DNA of 64,000 nucleotides. Origin: an uncultured Bacteroidales bacterium. GTDB lineage: Bacteria > Bacteroidota > Bacteroidia > Bacteroidales > UBA932. Each line of letters starts with the position of its first letter. Positions within the stretch are counted from its first letter, which is position 1. A model generated the notes under the pieces. That model saw nothing but the letters and a program-made list of their open reading frames with translations. It did no database searches and was not told where the DNA came from. The DNA lies in NCBI GenBank assembly GCA_944322715.1, contig CALUPT010000005.1:124001-188000 (forward strand), read 5' to 3'. The translations under genes and the position numbers were made by a program. Positions 50,402 through 59,200 of this stretch are shown one piece after another.

Positions 50402-51702
50402 TTCTCTATTTCCTTTAACTTTCTGTACAAAGTCCTCTCCGATATCCCGAGTTCCGCAGCCGCCTGCTTCCTGTTGCCCCGGTATTTCTCAAGCGCCTTC
50501 CTTATAAGATCCTCCCCGGCCTTGTGCAGAGACAGATCCACGCTTTCCTGATCATCCGGCTCCTGGGTCTGACGGTAATAGTCATGCTGTGTCCCCTGCG
50601 CCCCGGGATGTGCAGGCTGATACGACATGGCGCTTATCACCGGTTCCACATTGCTCCGGTCGGATGGCCTCACCGGCCCGGCCGGCTCCGCTCCCCGGAC
50701 AAAATCCTGTCCATCAGGGACCGCCGCAACCGACTTGTCCGGAAGCTGATGCATGACAGGGGTCCCCGCAATGAGTTCCTTGAGGTAGTTCACTTCCTGC
50801 CTGAGCTGGTATATCATTCTCACTATGGCCTCCTTCTCCCCTGCCGTCATGGCATCTTCCGGAGATGACACAGCCTTGACAGGCAGCATGCTGGCATCAT
50901 CCTTGGGAATATATTCCGCAAGCACATCCGCCGTTATTTCGTTCCGTGCCGCAATCCTGCCGGCCTCAAGGGCGCATACGGTCTCCGTCACATTCTTCAG
51001 CTGCCTGATATTGCCGGGCCATCTGTAATTCTTCAGCAGCGAAACCGCATCCGGGGCCAAAGCCGGTCTGCCCATCCCGTACTTCTCCGAAAAATCCGCC
51101 GCGAATTTCCTGAACAGCAAGTGGATGTCATCCTTCCTCTCCCTCAGGGGCGGCATATAGATGGACACCGCATTGAGCCTGTAATAGAGGTCTTCCCTGA
51201 ACTTGCCCTTGGCCACGGCATATTTCAGGTTGACATTGGTAGCGGCCACCACCCGGACATCTGTCTTGAGCACCTTGGAAGAACCTACCCTGATGAACTC
51301 TCCGGACTGCAGGACCCTCAACAGCTTCGCCTGGGATGCCAGCGGAAGCTCCCCTATCTCATCAAGGAAAAGCGTACCTCCATCGGCCTCCTCGAAATAT
51401 CCCTTGCGCATCTCTGTCGCCCCGGTAAACGAACCTTTCTCATGGCCGAAAAGTTCCGAATCGATGGTTCCCTCGGGAATGGCCCCGCAATTGACAGCGA
51501 AATATTTCGCTGTCCTGCGTCTGCTGTTCTGGTGTATTATCTTGGGAATGTTCTCCTTGCCCACTCCGCTCTCTCCGCTTATCAGCACGGTAAGATCGGT
51601 TGGGGCCACCGCCACCGCTATCTCGAGAGCCCTGTTCAGGGCAGGGTCGTTTCCGATTATATCGAACTTGTTCTTTAAAGTCTGTAGTTCCTGGGTAGTC
51701 AT
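50398..51702 (-). CDS. Sigma-54-dependent transcriptional activator without receiver domain
   Basis: The 434-residue protein starts directly with the AAA+ sigma-54 interaction domain. Walker A is GESGVGKE (about 41-48), the sigma-54 contact loop is GSFTGATEMRKGYFEEADGG (GSFTGA rather than GAFTGA), Walker B is LFLDEIGELPL, and the arginine finger region is LYYRLNAVSIYMPPLRERK. A linker (about 265-370) leads to a Fis-type helix-turn-helix at the end (NRKQAAAELGISERTLYRKLKEI). There is no receiver, PAS or GAF domain, so regulation is through binding partners or level. It is coupled with lptE, linking it to envelope biogenesis. Such activators occur in Bacteroidetes as a single conserved type. 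Confidence 0.94.
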   Translation of the reverse strand: MTTQELQTLKNKFDIIGNDPALNRALEIAVAVAPTDLTVLISGESGVGKENIPKIIHQNSRRRTAKYFAVNCGAIPEGTIDSELFGHEKGSFTGATEMRKGYFEEADGGTLFLDEIGELPLASQAKLLRVLQSGEFIRVGSSKVLKTDVRVVAATNVNLKYAVAKGKFREDLYYRLNAVSIYMPPLRERKDDIHLLFRKFAADFSEKYGMGRPALAPDAVSLLKNYRWPGNIRQLKNVTETVCALEAGRIAARNEITADVLAEYIPKDDASMLPVKAVSSPEDAMTAGEKEAIVRMIYQLRQEVNYLKELIAGTPVMHQLPDKSVAAVPDGQDFVRGAEPAGPVRPSDRSNVEPVISAMSYQPAHPGAQGTQHDYYRQTQEPDDQESVDLSLHKAGEDLIRKALEKYRGNRKQAAAELGISERTLYRKLKEIEK

Positions 51703-51842
51703 AGCGGGACAAAGATAAAAAAAGCGGCTGAAATAAACACCCGGGATGTAAAAATATATGTCAAATTAGGGAAAACAGACAATCGGAAGCCATGTATGAT
51801 AATTTTTAGCGGGAATAGGGACGACTTCTAAAAATATATGAT

Positions 51843-51850
51843 TATATTTG
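51843..51850 (+). promoter_or_regulatory. -7 box TATATTTG
   Basis: TATATTTG matches TAnnTTTG and lies 65 bp upstream of the ATG of the TPR lipoprotein gene. It sits inside the longer frame, which supports the later start at 51916. Confidence 0.6.
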
Positions 51851-51915
51851 CATGGTTTCTGTCCTTGTACAAAGGCAGAACGGACAATGATATCAACCAA
51901 TTAATTTTTAAGATA

Positions 51916-53556
51916 ATGAACAAAGGTATCAAAATTTTGACCGCTGCCGTCGTAGGACTGGCTGCCGTAGCCTGCAGCTCTCCTAAGAAAATGGCAGAGC
52001 AGGCAGAGAATGTCGTCGTAAAGAGCGACCCTGCCGTCCTTGAAGTCGTTGCCGGGAAGATCAACGCCGATGTGACAGTGACATATCCGGAAAAGTACTT
52101 CCATCCCAAGGCTGTCCTTGAGGTAACACCTGTCATCGTCTATGAAGGCGGCGAGGCTAAAATGGAGCCTTACTACTTCCAGGGAGAAAAGGTAAAGGAC
52201 AATTATGAGGTCGTTTCAGCCGATGGGGCAACCGTTACCAAGCCGGTAAGTTTCGAGTATGCTCCGGGCATGGAGAAATGCTATCTCGAACTCCGCGGAG
52301 TAGTGAAGTTCGGAGACAAGTCAACCGAGCTTCCTACCAAAAAAGTCGCCGATGGAGCCAACACCACCTATATGCTCGTATGCAAGAACGGCAAGGTGGA
52401 CTACAAGGCAGATGCATACCAGGAAATCATCAAGCAGACCGCAGAGGGACAGGTTCTCTACACCATCAACAGCTCTGTCGTACGCAACAACCAGCTCAAG
52501 GGAGAATCCGTGAAGAACTTCCTCGCAGCCCTCGATGAAATCCAGGCAAACGAGCGCAAGGAGCTTGTAAGCACCGATGTTGTCGCCTACGCATCCCCTG
52601 ATGGAGGCGAGGAGCTCAACACCAAGCTTTCTGCAAAGCGTTCAGAAACCGCAGAGAAGGCCTTCAACAAGATTACCAAGGATGACGAACTCGGAGTGCC
52701 GGTGAACGTGAAGAGCATCGGTCAGGACTGGGAAGGCTTCCAGGAGCTCGTATCTGAGTCCGACATCGAAGACAAGGACCTCATCATCCGCGTTCTCTCA
52801 ATGTACAGCGACCCTGCAGTCCGCGAGCAGGAAATCAAGAACATGTCGGCCGTCTACAAGGAGCTGGCAAAGGAAATCCTTCCTGAACTCCGCCGCGCAA
52901 GGTTCATCGCCAACGTGGAATACACCAACTACACAAGCGAGGAACTTCTCCAGCTCATCAACGACAATATCGATGTACTCGATGAGGAGGCACTTCTCCG
53001 TGCAGCCACTCTCGTAAAGGATCTCAAGGGCAAGGTTGCAGTATATGAGAAGGCAGTGGAGAAATACAGCAGCGCCCGTGCACAGTACAACATCGCTGCC
53101 GCTTACCTCAATGCAGGCGAGACTGCAAACGGCAAGGCCGCTCTTGCAAAGGTTTCAGAGAAAGATGCTGACTGGCAGAACGCAATGGGCGTTGTAGCCC
53201 TCCAGGAAGGCAATCTTGCCGATGCAGCCAAATATTTCGCTGCTGCCGGCAATGCGACTTCCAAGGAAAACCAGGCTGTCGTAGACATCCTCAACGGCAA
53301 ATATGCAGATGCAGCCGCCAAGCTCGCTGACAGCAAGGGTCTCAACAAGGCTCTCGCACTCATCCTCACAGGCGACCTCGCTGGCGCTTCAGAGGCAATC
53401 TGCTGCGACTGCCCTAAGGGTGCATACCTCAAGGCTGTCATCGCTGCTCGCCAGGGCAATGCAGAGGAAGTGAAGGCTAATCTCGAGAAAGCAGGCAAGG
53501 ATTCAGGCCTCGCAGCTCGTGCAGCCAAGGACATCGAGTTCGTACAGTTCCAGTAA
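51916..53556 (+). CDS. TPR-type lipoprotein with OmpA-like region, probably highly expressed
   Basis: The protein is 546 residues from MNKGIKILTAAVVGLAAVAC (lipidated Cys about 20). It has an N-terminal beta-rich region (DVTVTYPEKYFHPKAVLEVTPVI) and a central domain with VVAYASPDGGEELNTKLSAKRSETAEKAF, as in OmpA-like peptidoglycan-binding or SusD-neighbour proteins. TPR-like helices occupy the C-terminal third (YNIAAAYLNAGETANGKAAL). Codon choice is strongly biased to a few codons (CTC, GCA, AAG), unlike the neighbours and typical of an abundant protein. It has its own -7 box and a strong terminator. Similar lipoproteins are among the abundant envelope proteins of Bacteroidales; the role is structural or unknown. 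Confidence 0.8.
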   Translation: MNKGIKILTAAVVGLAAVACSSPKKMAEQAENVVVKSDPAVLEVVAGKINADVTVTYPEKYFHPKAVLEVTPVIVYEGGEAKMEPYYFQGEKVKDNYEVVSADGATVTKPVSFEYAPGMEKCYLELRGVVKFGDKSTELPTKKVADGANTTYMLVCKNGKVDYKADAYQEIIKQTAEGQVLYTINSSVVRNNQLKGESVKNFLAALDEIQANERKELVSTDVVAYASPDGGEELNTKLSAKRSETAEKAFNKITKDDELGVPVNVKSIGQDWEGFQELVSESDIEDKDLIIRVLSMYSDPAVREQEIKNMSAVYKELAKEILPELRRARFIANVEYTNYTSEELLQLINDNIDVLDEEALLRAATLVKDLKGKVAVYEKAVEKYSSARAQYNIAAAYLNAGETANGKAALAKVSEKDADWQNAMGVVALQEGNLADAAKYFAAAGNATSKENQAVVDILNGKYADAAAKLADSKGLNKALALILTGDLAGASEAICCDCPKGAYLKAVIAARQGNAEEVKANLEKAGKDSGLAARAAKDIEFVQFQ

Positions 53557-53611
53557 GAATCAGTCACTGGCTGTCAGCGTAACAGCGACAGCCAAAGACA
53601 AATACATCAAA

Positions 53612-53644
53612 AAGACCGTTCCGCATTGCGGGGCGGTCTTTTTC
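53612..53644 (+). terminator. Terminator of the TPR lipoprotein gene
   Basis: AAGACCGttCCGC-attgc-GGGGCGGTCTT followed by TTTTCG is a strong intrinsic terminator 56 bp after the stop. Confidence 0.85.
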
Positions 53645-53679
53645 GTCTTTTTCGTACCGCATGAGCATGAGAAAATCTG

Positions 53680-54486
53680 ATGAAAATTTATTACCTTTAT
53701 CCTGTCACAACCCAACTGTCTCTAACCATGACAATTACCTGCGACAAAACTCATAGTGACAGCATAAGAATGAAATCTATAGGCTGGGCAGATGCCTCAA
53801 GTTATCTCACAGTAGGTAAATGCTATGTAGTATATGCATCTATGACCACAGATGGCATTACTTGGTATCTTATATGTGATGATAACTTCGGCATCTCATA
53901 TAACTACCCGTTATATATACCGGAATTCTTTTTCTCCATAACAGATAATTCATATTCCAGTTATTGGATTACGACAGAAGATTCCGCAGAAACCGGATTC
54001 AAAGAAATTTTATCAATCCCGGGATACCTGGAGAAACTGATTGACGGGAATCTTGACATAATCCATAATTTCAATGAAATCAAATCCAGGATTGATAAAG
54101 AAAATGGCTATGGCAAAAACATGTTCATTTTTCATAGAATGCCACCTGCTGACCATAATACAGAACTCATCCAGATTGTCGGCAAAATCTCCGGCAAAGA
54201 TGCTCTGTTTGCCCGTTACGAAAAATGTCTGGAATCTCCATACGGACAAATACAGAATTGGGATATACTTTCGTTCATATTAAGTAAACTGGACTGGATT
54301 ATACAAAAAAAGGTCTGGATCTGGCATGAGCAGTTACCTGTACTTGCTGAAACGGATCTCGTCAGCTATATAAAATGTCTGGACATCGCCTGCCAATCAT
54401 TAAAAGACAATCCGGACCACGAGTTGTCAATATATTTTCCCGAACAGACAGAAAAACTGATATCAGACATACTATTGACGAAATGA
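53680..54486 (+). CDS. Hypothetical 268-residue protein with N-terminal SH3-like domain
   Basis: The gene is AT-rich compared with its flanks. The N-terminal part has the layout of a small SH3-like barrel: SSYLTVGKCYVVY, then TWYLICDDNFGISYNYPLYIPEFFFS, similar to a common 'L..GK.Y.V ... Y.I.DD.G...YP...F' module. The rest is helical, with SRIDKENGYGKNMFIFHRMPP and WIIQKKVWIWHEQLPVL. The first ATG (53680) is used, but later Met codons at 53728 or 53770 are possible starts. Its stop overlaps the start of a 35-residue frame (ATGA), which in turn overlaps the next lipoprotein gene, so three genes are chained. This looks like horizontally gained DNA, perhaps of the toxin/immunity kind, but no motif proves that. 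Confidence 0.6.
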   Translation: MKIYYLYPVTTQLSLTMTITCDKTHSDSIRMKSIGWADASSYLTVGKCYVVYASMTTDGITWYLICDDNFGISYNYPLYIPEFFFSITDNSYSSYWITTEDSAETGFKEILSIPGYLEKLIDGNLDIIHNFNEIKSRIDKENGYGKNMFIFHRMPPADHNTELIQIVGKISGKDALFARYEKCLESPYGQIQNWDILSFILSKLDWIIQKKVWIWHEQLPVLAETDLVSYIKCLDIACQSLKDNPDHELSIYFPEQTEKLISDILLTK

Positions 54487-54590
54487 GAGCGAATAAATAC
54501 GCTGCGGAGTATTTCGGAAAATATTTTGGGGTCAATTGGAATAATTTTGAAACACAATATCCAAGAAGCGACAGGAGGACTGTATTATGA
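54483..54590 (+). CDS. 35-residue protein chained by ATGA overlaps
   Basis: A short frame starts at ATG 54483, overlapping the stop of the 268-residue gene by ATGA. It ends in TGA at 54588-54590, overlapping the ATG of the lipoprotein gene. It encodes MRANKYAAEYFGKYFGVNWN... with a basic and aromatic character. The double overlap makes it a plausible translated link in the operon. Confidence 0.5.
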   Translation: MRANKYAAEYFGKYFGVNWNNFETQYPRSDRRTVL

Positions 54591-55081
54591 AAAACCTTAA
54601 ATCTGTTTTTATCTTTTTAGTTTCTGCAGGTCTTATTTCAAGCTGCGATTATGAATCTGACATTATCAAAGTAATCAATGAGTCAGACATCACGATTACT
54701 GTCTATATCCCCTCTAAAACAGAAAACGGCAAGATAGAATTGACAGATAATTTCATAGGGAATCAGCCAGAAACACTGGAACCGGGCGACAGCCTATATT
54801 ACTATACCAGAATGTCTCCTAAACAAATGTTTGCTCAGAATTATAAAGTCCCTATCCCAGTTTATATCTTCGCTCCAGAAGATATAGAAAAATACGGTTG
54901 GGAGAAAGTGATAGCAGATGAAATGATCATTGTACAATACAGTGTTTCAGCAGATGATGCCAGGCACTTGAATTGCCGTACTACTTATCCGCCTAACGAG
55001 GAAATGAAAAATGTTCTGATGTACCCGCCTTACGAGGAGGTCATTGAGAACTATAACCGGATGATCAGCGAAAAGGAGTGA
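54587..55081 (+). CDS. Hypothetical lipoprotein
   Basis: The 164-residue protein has a lipoprotein signal (AGLISSCDYESD, Cys about 20). The mature domain is beta-rich (DIIKVINESDITITVYIPSKTENGKIELTDNF), like a small immunoglobulin or transthyretin-type fold. A helical acidic end follows (NEEMKNVLMYPPYEEVIENYNRMISEKE). The family is not recognised. It is translationally chained with the 35-residue frame before it, and its stop overlaps the pseudopilin start region (TGATG). The gene is AT-rich like the preceding two, so the three probably arrived together. Confidence 0.65.
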   Translation: MKNLKSVFIFLVSAGLISSCDYESDIIKVINESDITITVYIPSKTENGKIELTDNFIGNQPETLEPGDSLYYYTRMSPKQMFAQNYKVPIPVYIFAPEDIEKYGWEKVIADEMIIVQYSVSADDARHLNCRTTYPPNEEMKNVLMYPPYEEVIENYNRMISEKE

Positions 55082-55086
55082 TGTAT

Positions 55087-55509
55087 ATGGAATCAAGAGT
55101 CAATATCAACAGACGATACCGGATGAAGGCGTTCTCGCTGCCTGAAATGCTGGTGGTGCTGGTAATCATCGGAATACTGGTGCTGATTGCACTGCCGAAC
55201 CTGATGCCGCTGATTTCCAAGGCAAAGAGCATGGAAGCCCAGCAACAGCTTGCCTTTGTCCACACATTGCAGAAAAGTTTCTTCTACATGAACTCACGGT
55301 ATTCGGACAGTCTTGACGAACTCGGATTTGAGCAACAGCCATTAGTGACGGATGGGGGCAATGCCAACTATCTGATAGAAATCACCGAAGCCGATGAATC
55401 CGGATTCAAGGCTCAGGCTGTCTCCGTTGTGGATTTTGACAAGGATGGGCAGTTCAATACCTGGGAGATTGACCAGGACAGGCATCTTGTGGAAACCATC
55501 AAAGACTGA
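55087..55509 (+). CDS. Type IV pilin / GspG-like pseudopilin
   Basis: The protein has a class III prepilin signal: a 15-residue basic leader, then KA|FSLPEMLVVLVIIGILVLIALPNLMPLI. It has Glu at +5 and a long hydrophobic helix. The residue before the cut is Ala instead of the usual Gly, which is unusual though tolerated by some peptidases. The globular part ends with a GspG-like Asp/Asn-rich loop (FDKDGQFNTWEIDQDRH), a probable Ca2+ site. The ribosome site AAAGGAG fits best with the ATG at 55087; ATG 55081 is also possible. A prepilin peptidase follows, so the pair is likely dedicated. Confidence 0.85.
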   Translation: MESRVNINRRYRMKAFSLPEMLVVLVIIGILVLIALPNLMPLISKAKSMEAQQQLAFVHTLQKSFFYMNSRYSDSLDELGFEQQPLVTDGGNANYLIEITEADESGFKAQAVSVVDFDKDGQFNTWEIDQDRHLVETIKD

Positions 55510-55514
55510 CCGCC

Positions 55515-55973
55515 ATGTGGAGTCTGCTATCATTACCTGCCATTGCTGCGATGGTCATTTCTGACTGTCGCAGCAGGACGGTAGGGATATTTCCCCTCAT
55601 GGCTTTCTGCATCACCATGTCTATCGCTTCGGTCATGGACATAGGACTGCGGCCCGGCATCTCGAACCTTGTCTCCAATCTGGTTGTCTGTCTCATGCTA
55701 TGGAGCAGTCTCCATCTGTATTTCAAATTGACAGGGAGGCAGTTGAGCGATGCCATAGGAGCCGGGGATATGGTATTCATTGCAGCAATGACACCTTATT
55801 TCACCATGCAGGACTTCCTTGTCTTTCTCGTGACGGCAGCCATCCTGTCTTTGGCTGTCTGGGGAATCCCCTACATGATAAAACGGGGACAGGACAGCAT
55901 TCCTCTCGTTTCCGGATTGGGAATCTGTCTGTCAGTCATAATCTTATACAGGTCAATAACAGAAATAATCTGA
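55515..55973 (+). CDS. Minimal prepilin peptidase (A24 family)
   Basis: The 152-residue protein is membrane-spanning with about four to five helices. It carries the two catalytic Asp motifs of type IV prepilin peptidases: VISDCRSRTVGIF (Asp about 17) and AIGAGDMVFIAAM (GxGD, about 87-90). The N-terminal zinc-binding and methyltransferase domain of full-length PilD is absent, so only cleavage is expected. It starts 6 bp after the pseudopilin gene and is surely its partner. No pilus ATPase, PilC or secretin is seen in the window. Confidence 0.85.
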   Translation: MWSLLSLPAIAAMVISDCRSRTVGIFPLMAFCITMSIASVMDIGLRPGISNLVSNLVVCLMLWSSLHLYFKLTGRQLSDAIGAGDMVFIAAMTPYFTMQDFLVFLVTAAILSLAVWGIPYMIKRGQDSIPLVSGLGICLSVIILYRSITEII

Positions 55974-55974
55974 A

Positions 55975-56181
55975 ATGGGAATACCGGATATTTCAACGGA
56001 GGCTTTGCAGGTGTTCACTGCCAACGAAGCCTTTTACTGGGAGCTTGTGCCCTGGCGTATAGAAAACGGACATATCGACTGCCTCGGAAAGACCGGACAC
56101 GACTATACAGAGGCAGAATCGGAGATTTTCGCCATCTTCCTGTATGTGGGACGGGAAATTCCGGAACAGGGACTGAAATAA
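55975..56181 (+). CDS. Hypothetical 68-residue protein
   Basis: A short soluble protein (MGIPDISTEALQVFTANEAF...) with an acidic and aromatic make-up and no signal peptide. It starts one base after the prepilin peptidase stop, so it is co-transcribed. Family not recognised; it might be a cytoplasmic helper of the pilin cassette. Confidence 0.55.
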   Translation: MGIPDISTEALQVFTANEAFYWELVPWRIENGHIDCLGKTGHDYTEAESEIFAIFLYVGREIPEQGLK

Positions 56182-56254
56182 TTTGAATAAGATGGTCCGC
56201 AGTATCGAATTTTCCGCTATCTTGCAGGAGATATGGATTTTTGACCGGACGATC

Positions 56255-59200
56255 ATGAAAAACATTCTCCATTCTATTGCCGGGACGGCTCTCTGGATTG
56301 CAGCCGTTGCAATGTCATTCTCTTGCGGACAAAGGGAGGCTGTCTCTCCGGATACGGGATTTTCGACATGGATCAGCGCGTACACAGGAGGGATGCTCCG
56401 GACGGATGCCAATGTCAGGATAGTATTCTGCACCCCTCTGTCGAGTCTCTATAATACAGAAGGCAAAGCCGTGACGGAAATGGACCAGAAGTCGCTGGAC
56501 AGGCTGTTCTCTTTCTCTCCTGCGTTGACAGGATCCGTGAGGATTGCCGGTGATGACACTGTGGAATTCATCCCGGATGAGGGAGAAATGAAACCGGGCA
56601 CGGTGTATAAGGCCAGTTTCCGGCTCGGGGATGTGGTGGATACAGGTGACAGCCGTCTCGACATCTTCCGCTTCTCTTTCAGCACTGCTCCGAGGGAGGC
56701 GCAGATGGAAATGGAATGGATTCTGACGGATGACAGGTTTCCTGACAAGGCAACTGTCACCGGCACAATCTATTTCAGCGAGACCCCCACTCCGGATGCC
56801 GAAATGAGGATGCTTTCATGTTCATATCCCGACAACAGTTATCGGCTGAGATTCAAACGGAGCGAAGATGGACTGTCATCGAGGTTCCGGATTTCCGGTC
56901 TTGCACGTGGCGAAGAAGACCGGGAACTGGTCATCAGTCTGGACGGGTCTTCAGACGGATTTATGTCGGACCAGAAGGAAAGGGTCATGATCCCGTCCGT
57001 GTCCGGATTCAAGGTTCTCGGGACACGCCTTGTCGAAAAAGCGAATCCATATATAGACATCACGTTCTCCCAACCTGTTGACAAGGAGTCCGACCTGTCG
57101 GGCATGTTCAGGCTCGATGGTGCGGGCAGGACATGGACCGACATAAGAGGCAATATCGTAAGGTTGTATTTCGAAAGCCTCGGCAATGAAGAACTGACTC
57201 TCAGGATAGCTGCAGGCATCAGGAGCACAAGGGGAGAGAGACTGGAAGAGTCTGTGGAAGTGAAGATTGCCGGAGAAGAAATGAAACCGGCCGTGGAAAT
57301 TCCCCTGAATGGCAATATCCTCCCTGACGACAGGGAACTGCTGCTGCCTTTGCGGGCAGTGAACCTTTCTGCGGTGGACATTTCCGTAATCCGTATCTAC
57401 GGCAACAATATCCTTTATTTCCTGCAGGACAACGACATTGATGGAGACAACGGTCTCCGGCGTTTCGGCAGGCTGATATGCAGACAGACTGTGAGGCTGG
57501 ACACGGATCCGGGCAGGGATCTCGGACGCTGGCAGGATTTCGCGGTCGACCTTTCCGGACTTTTCCGGCAGGAACCGGGAGCCATCTACAGGATAAGGGT
57601 CTCTTTCCGGCAGGAGTATTCTCTATACGGGAAAGGGCACAGGCTTCCATCAGGAGATACAGATGAGGCCGGGACTCTGATAAAACTCAGTCCTGATACA
57701 CCGGGAGATGAGGAAATGCTTGTATGGGACACCCCATCCCCTTACTATTATGAAAGTTTCTATGGAGATGGATACAACTGGAAGGAGAGGAACAATCCGG
57801 AAAGACCGACCTACTATATGATGGGGGAAAGATTCCCGTACTGCAACCTGATGACATCCAGCCTTGGAATCATAGCAAAAAGCGCAGGAGATGGGAAACT
57901 TCTGGTCGCCGTCAATGACATAATGTCCACAGATCCGGTGGAGGACGCGTCCATAAAGGTGTATAACTATCAGCTCCAGGTCATCGGGGAGGCCGGGACG
58001 GACAGCCGTGGATTCGCCGAAATAAAGACTTCCGGAGTGCCATTCGCTGTCACTGCAAGTTCAGGGACATCCATCAGCTACCTCAAGGTGACATCCGGCA
58101 GCGAGAAATCAATGAGCAGGTTCGACACGGGCGGGCAGAAGCCGGAGAAAGGGCTGAAATGCTTCATCTACGGAGAACGCGGAGTATGGAGGCCGGGCGA
58201 CACCCTGCATGTATCCGCCATGATTGATGATCCCCAGGGACGGATACCGGATTCACACCCTGTCACAATGGAACTTTATTCCCCTCTCGGACAGTTCCAT
58301 ACAAGGATAGTGAACAGCAGGGGCACTGACGGGCTGTATGTATTCGACATCCCGACTTCCGCAGATGACCCCACAGGGACATGGAATGCATATTTCAAGG
58401 TGGGAGGCTCTTCCTTCCACAAGGCCCTTATGATAGAGACAATCAAGCCGAACAGACTGAAAATTTCGTTGAAGACACCTGAAGATGTGCTGCAGGCAGG
58501 GGAAAAGACACGGTTCACGCTTGCGGCATCCTGGCTCACCGGCCCGGCCGCCGCTGGTCTTGAAGGCAAGGTGGAAATGCACCTCAGTCCTGCAGGAAAG
58601 GCCTTCAAAGGATATGAAGGATACAGTTTCTATGACCCTACCATCCCCGCTTCCGGCACTTCGGTCAGCCTGTTGGATGTCACGCTGGACGGACAAGGCA
58701 ACTCCGTACAGGACATCATTATGCCGTCACTTGACAAAGCTCCCGGAATGATGGAAGCTCGGCTCGTGAGCTCGGTACAGGAAAGCGGAGGAGACGAGAG
58801 CATCACATCGCAGACGAAGCTGTTCTCTCCCTACAACGCATATGTCGGAATACGGGTTCCTGACAGCGGAGAAGGCTATGTCGAAACTGACACCACGCAC
58901 TTTTTCAGCATCGCAGTCATAGACAGGGACGGAAAGAAAGTGCAGGGGCACAGGATAGAATACAGAATATTCAAGATAGACTGGAGCTGGTGGTGGGAAA
59001 GCAAGGCGGATGAACTTGCATCGTATGTGAACAGCTCCTCAGCAAAGCCTTTCAGCAAAGGCTCGTTCGTATCCTCTTCCGAAGGGGTACATGAAATACC
59101 TTTCCGCCTTGATTATCCGCAATGGGGAAGATTCCTCGTATATGTCAAGGATCTCGACAGCGGTCATGCGACAGGATGCATTTTCACCGCTGACTGGCCG

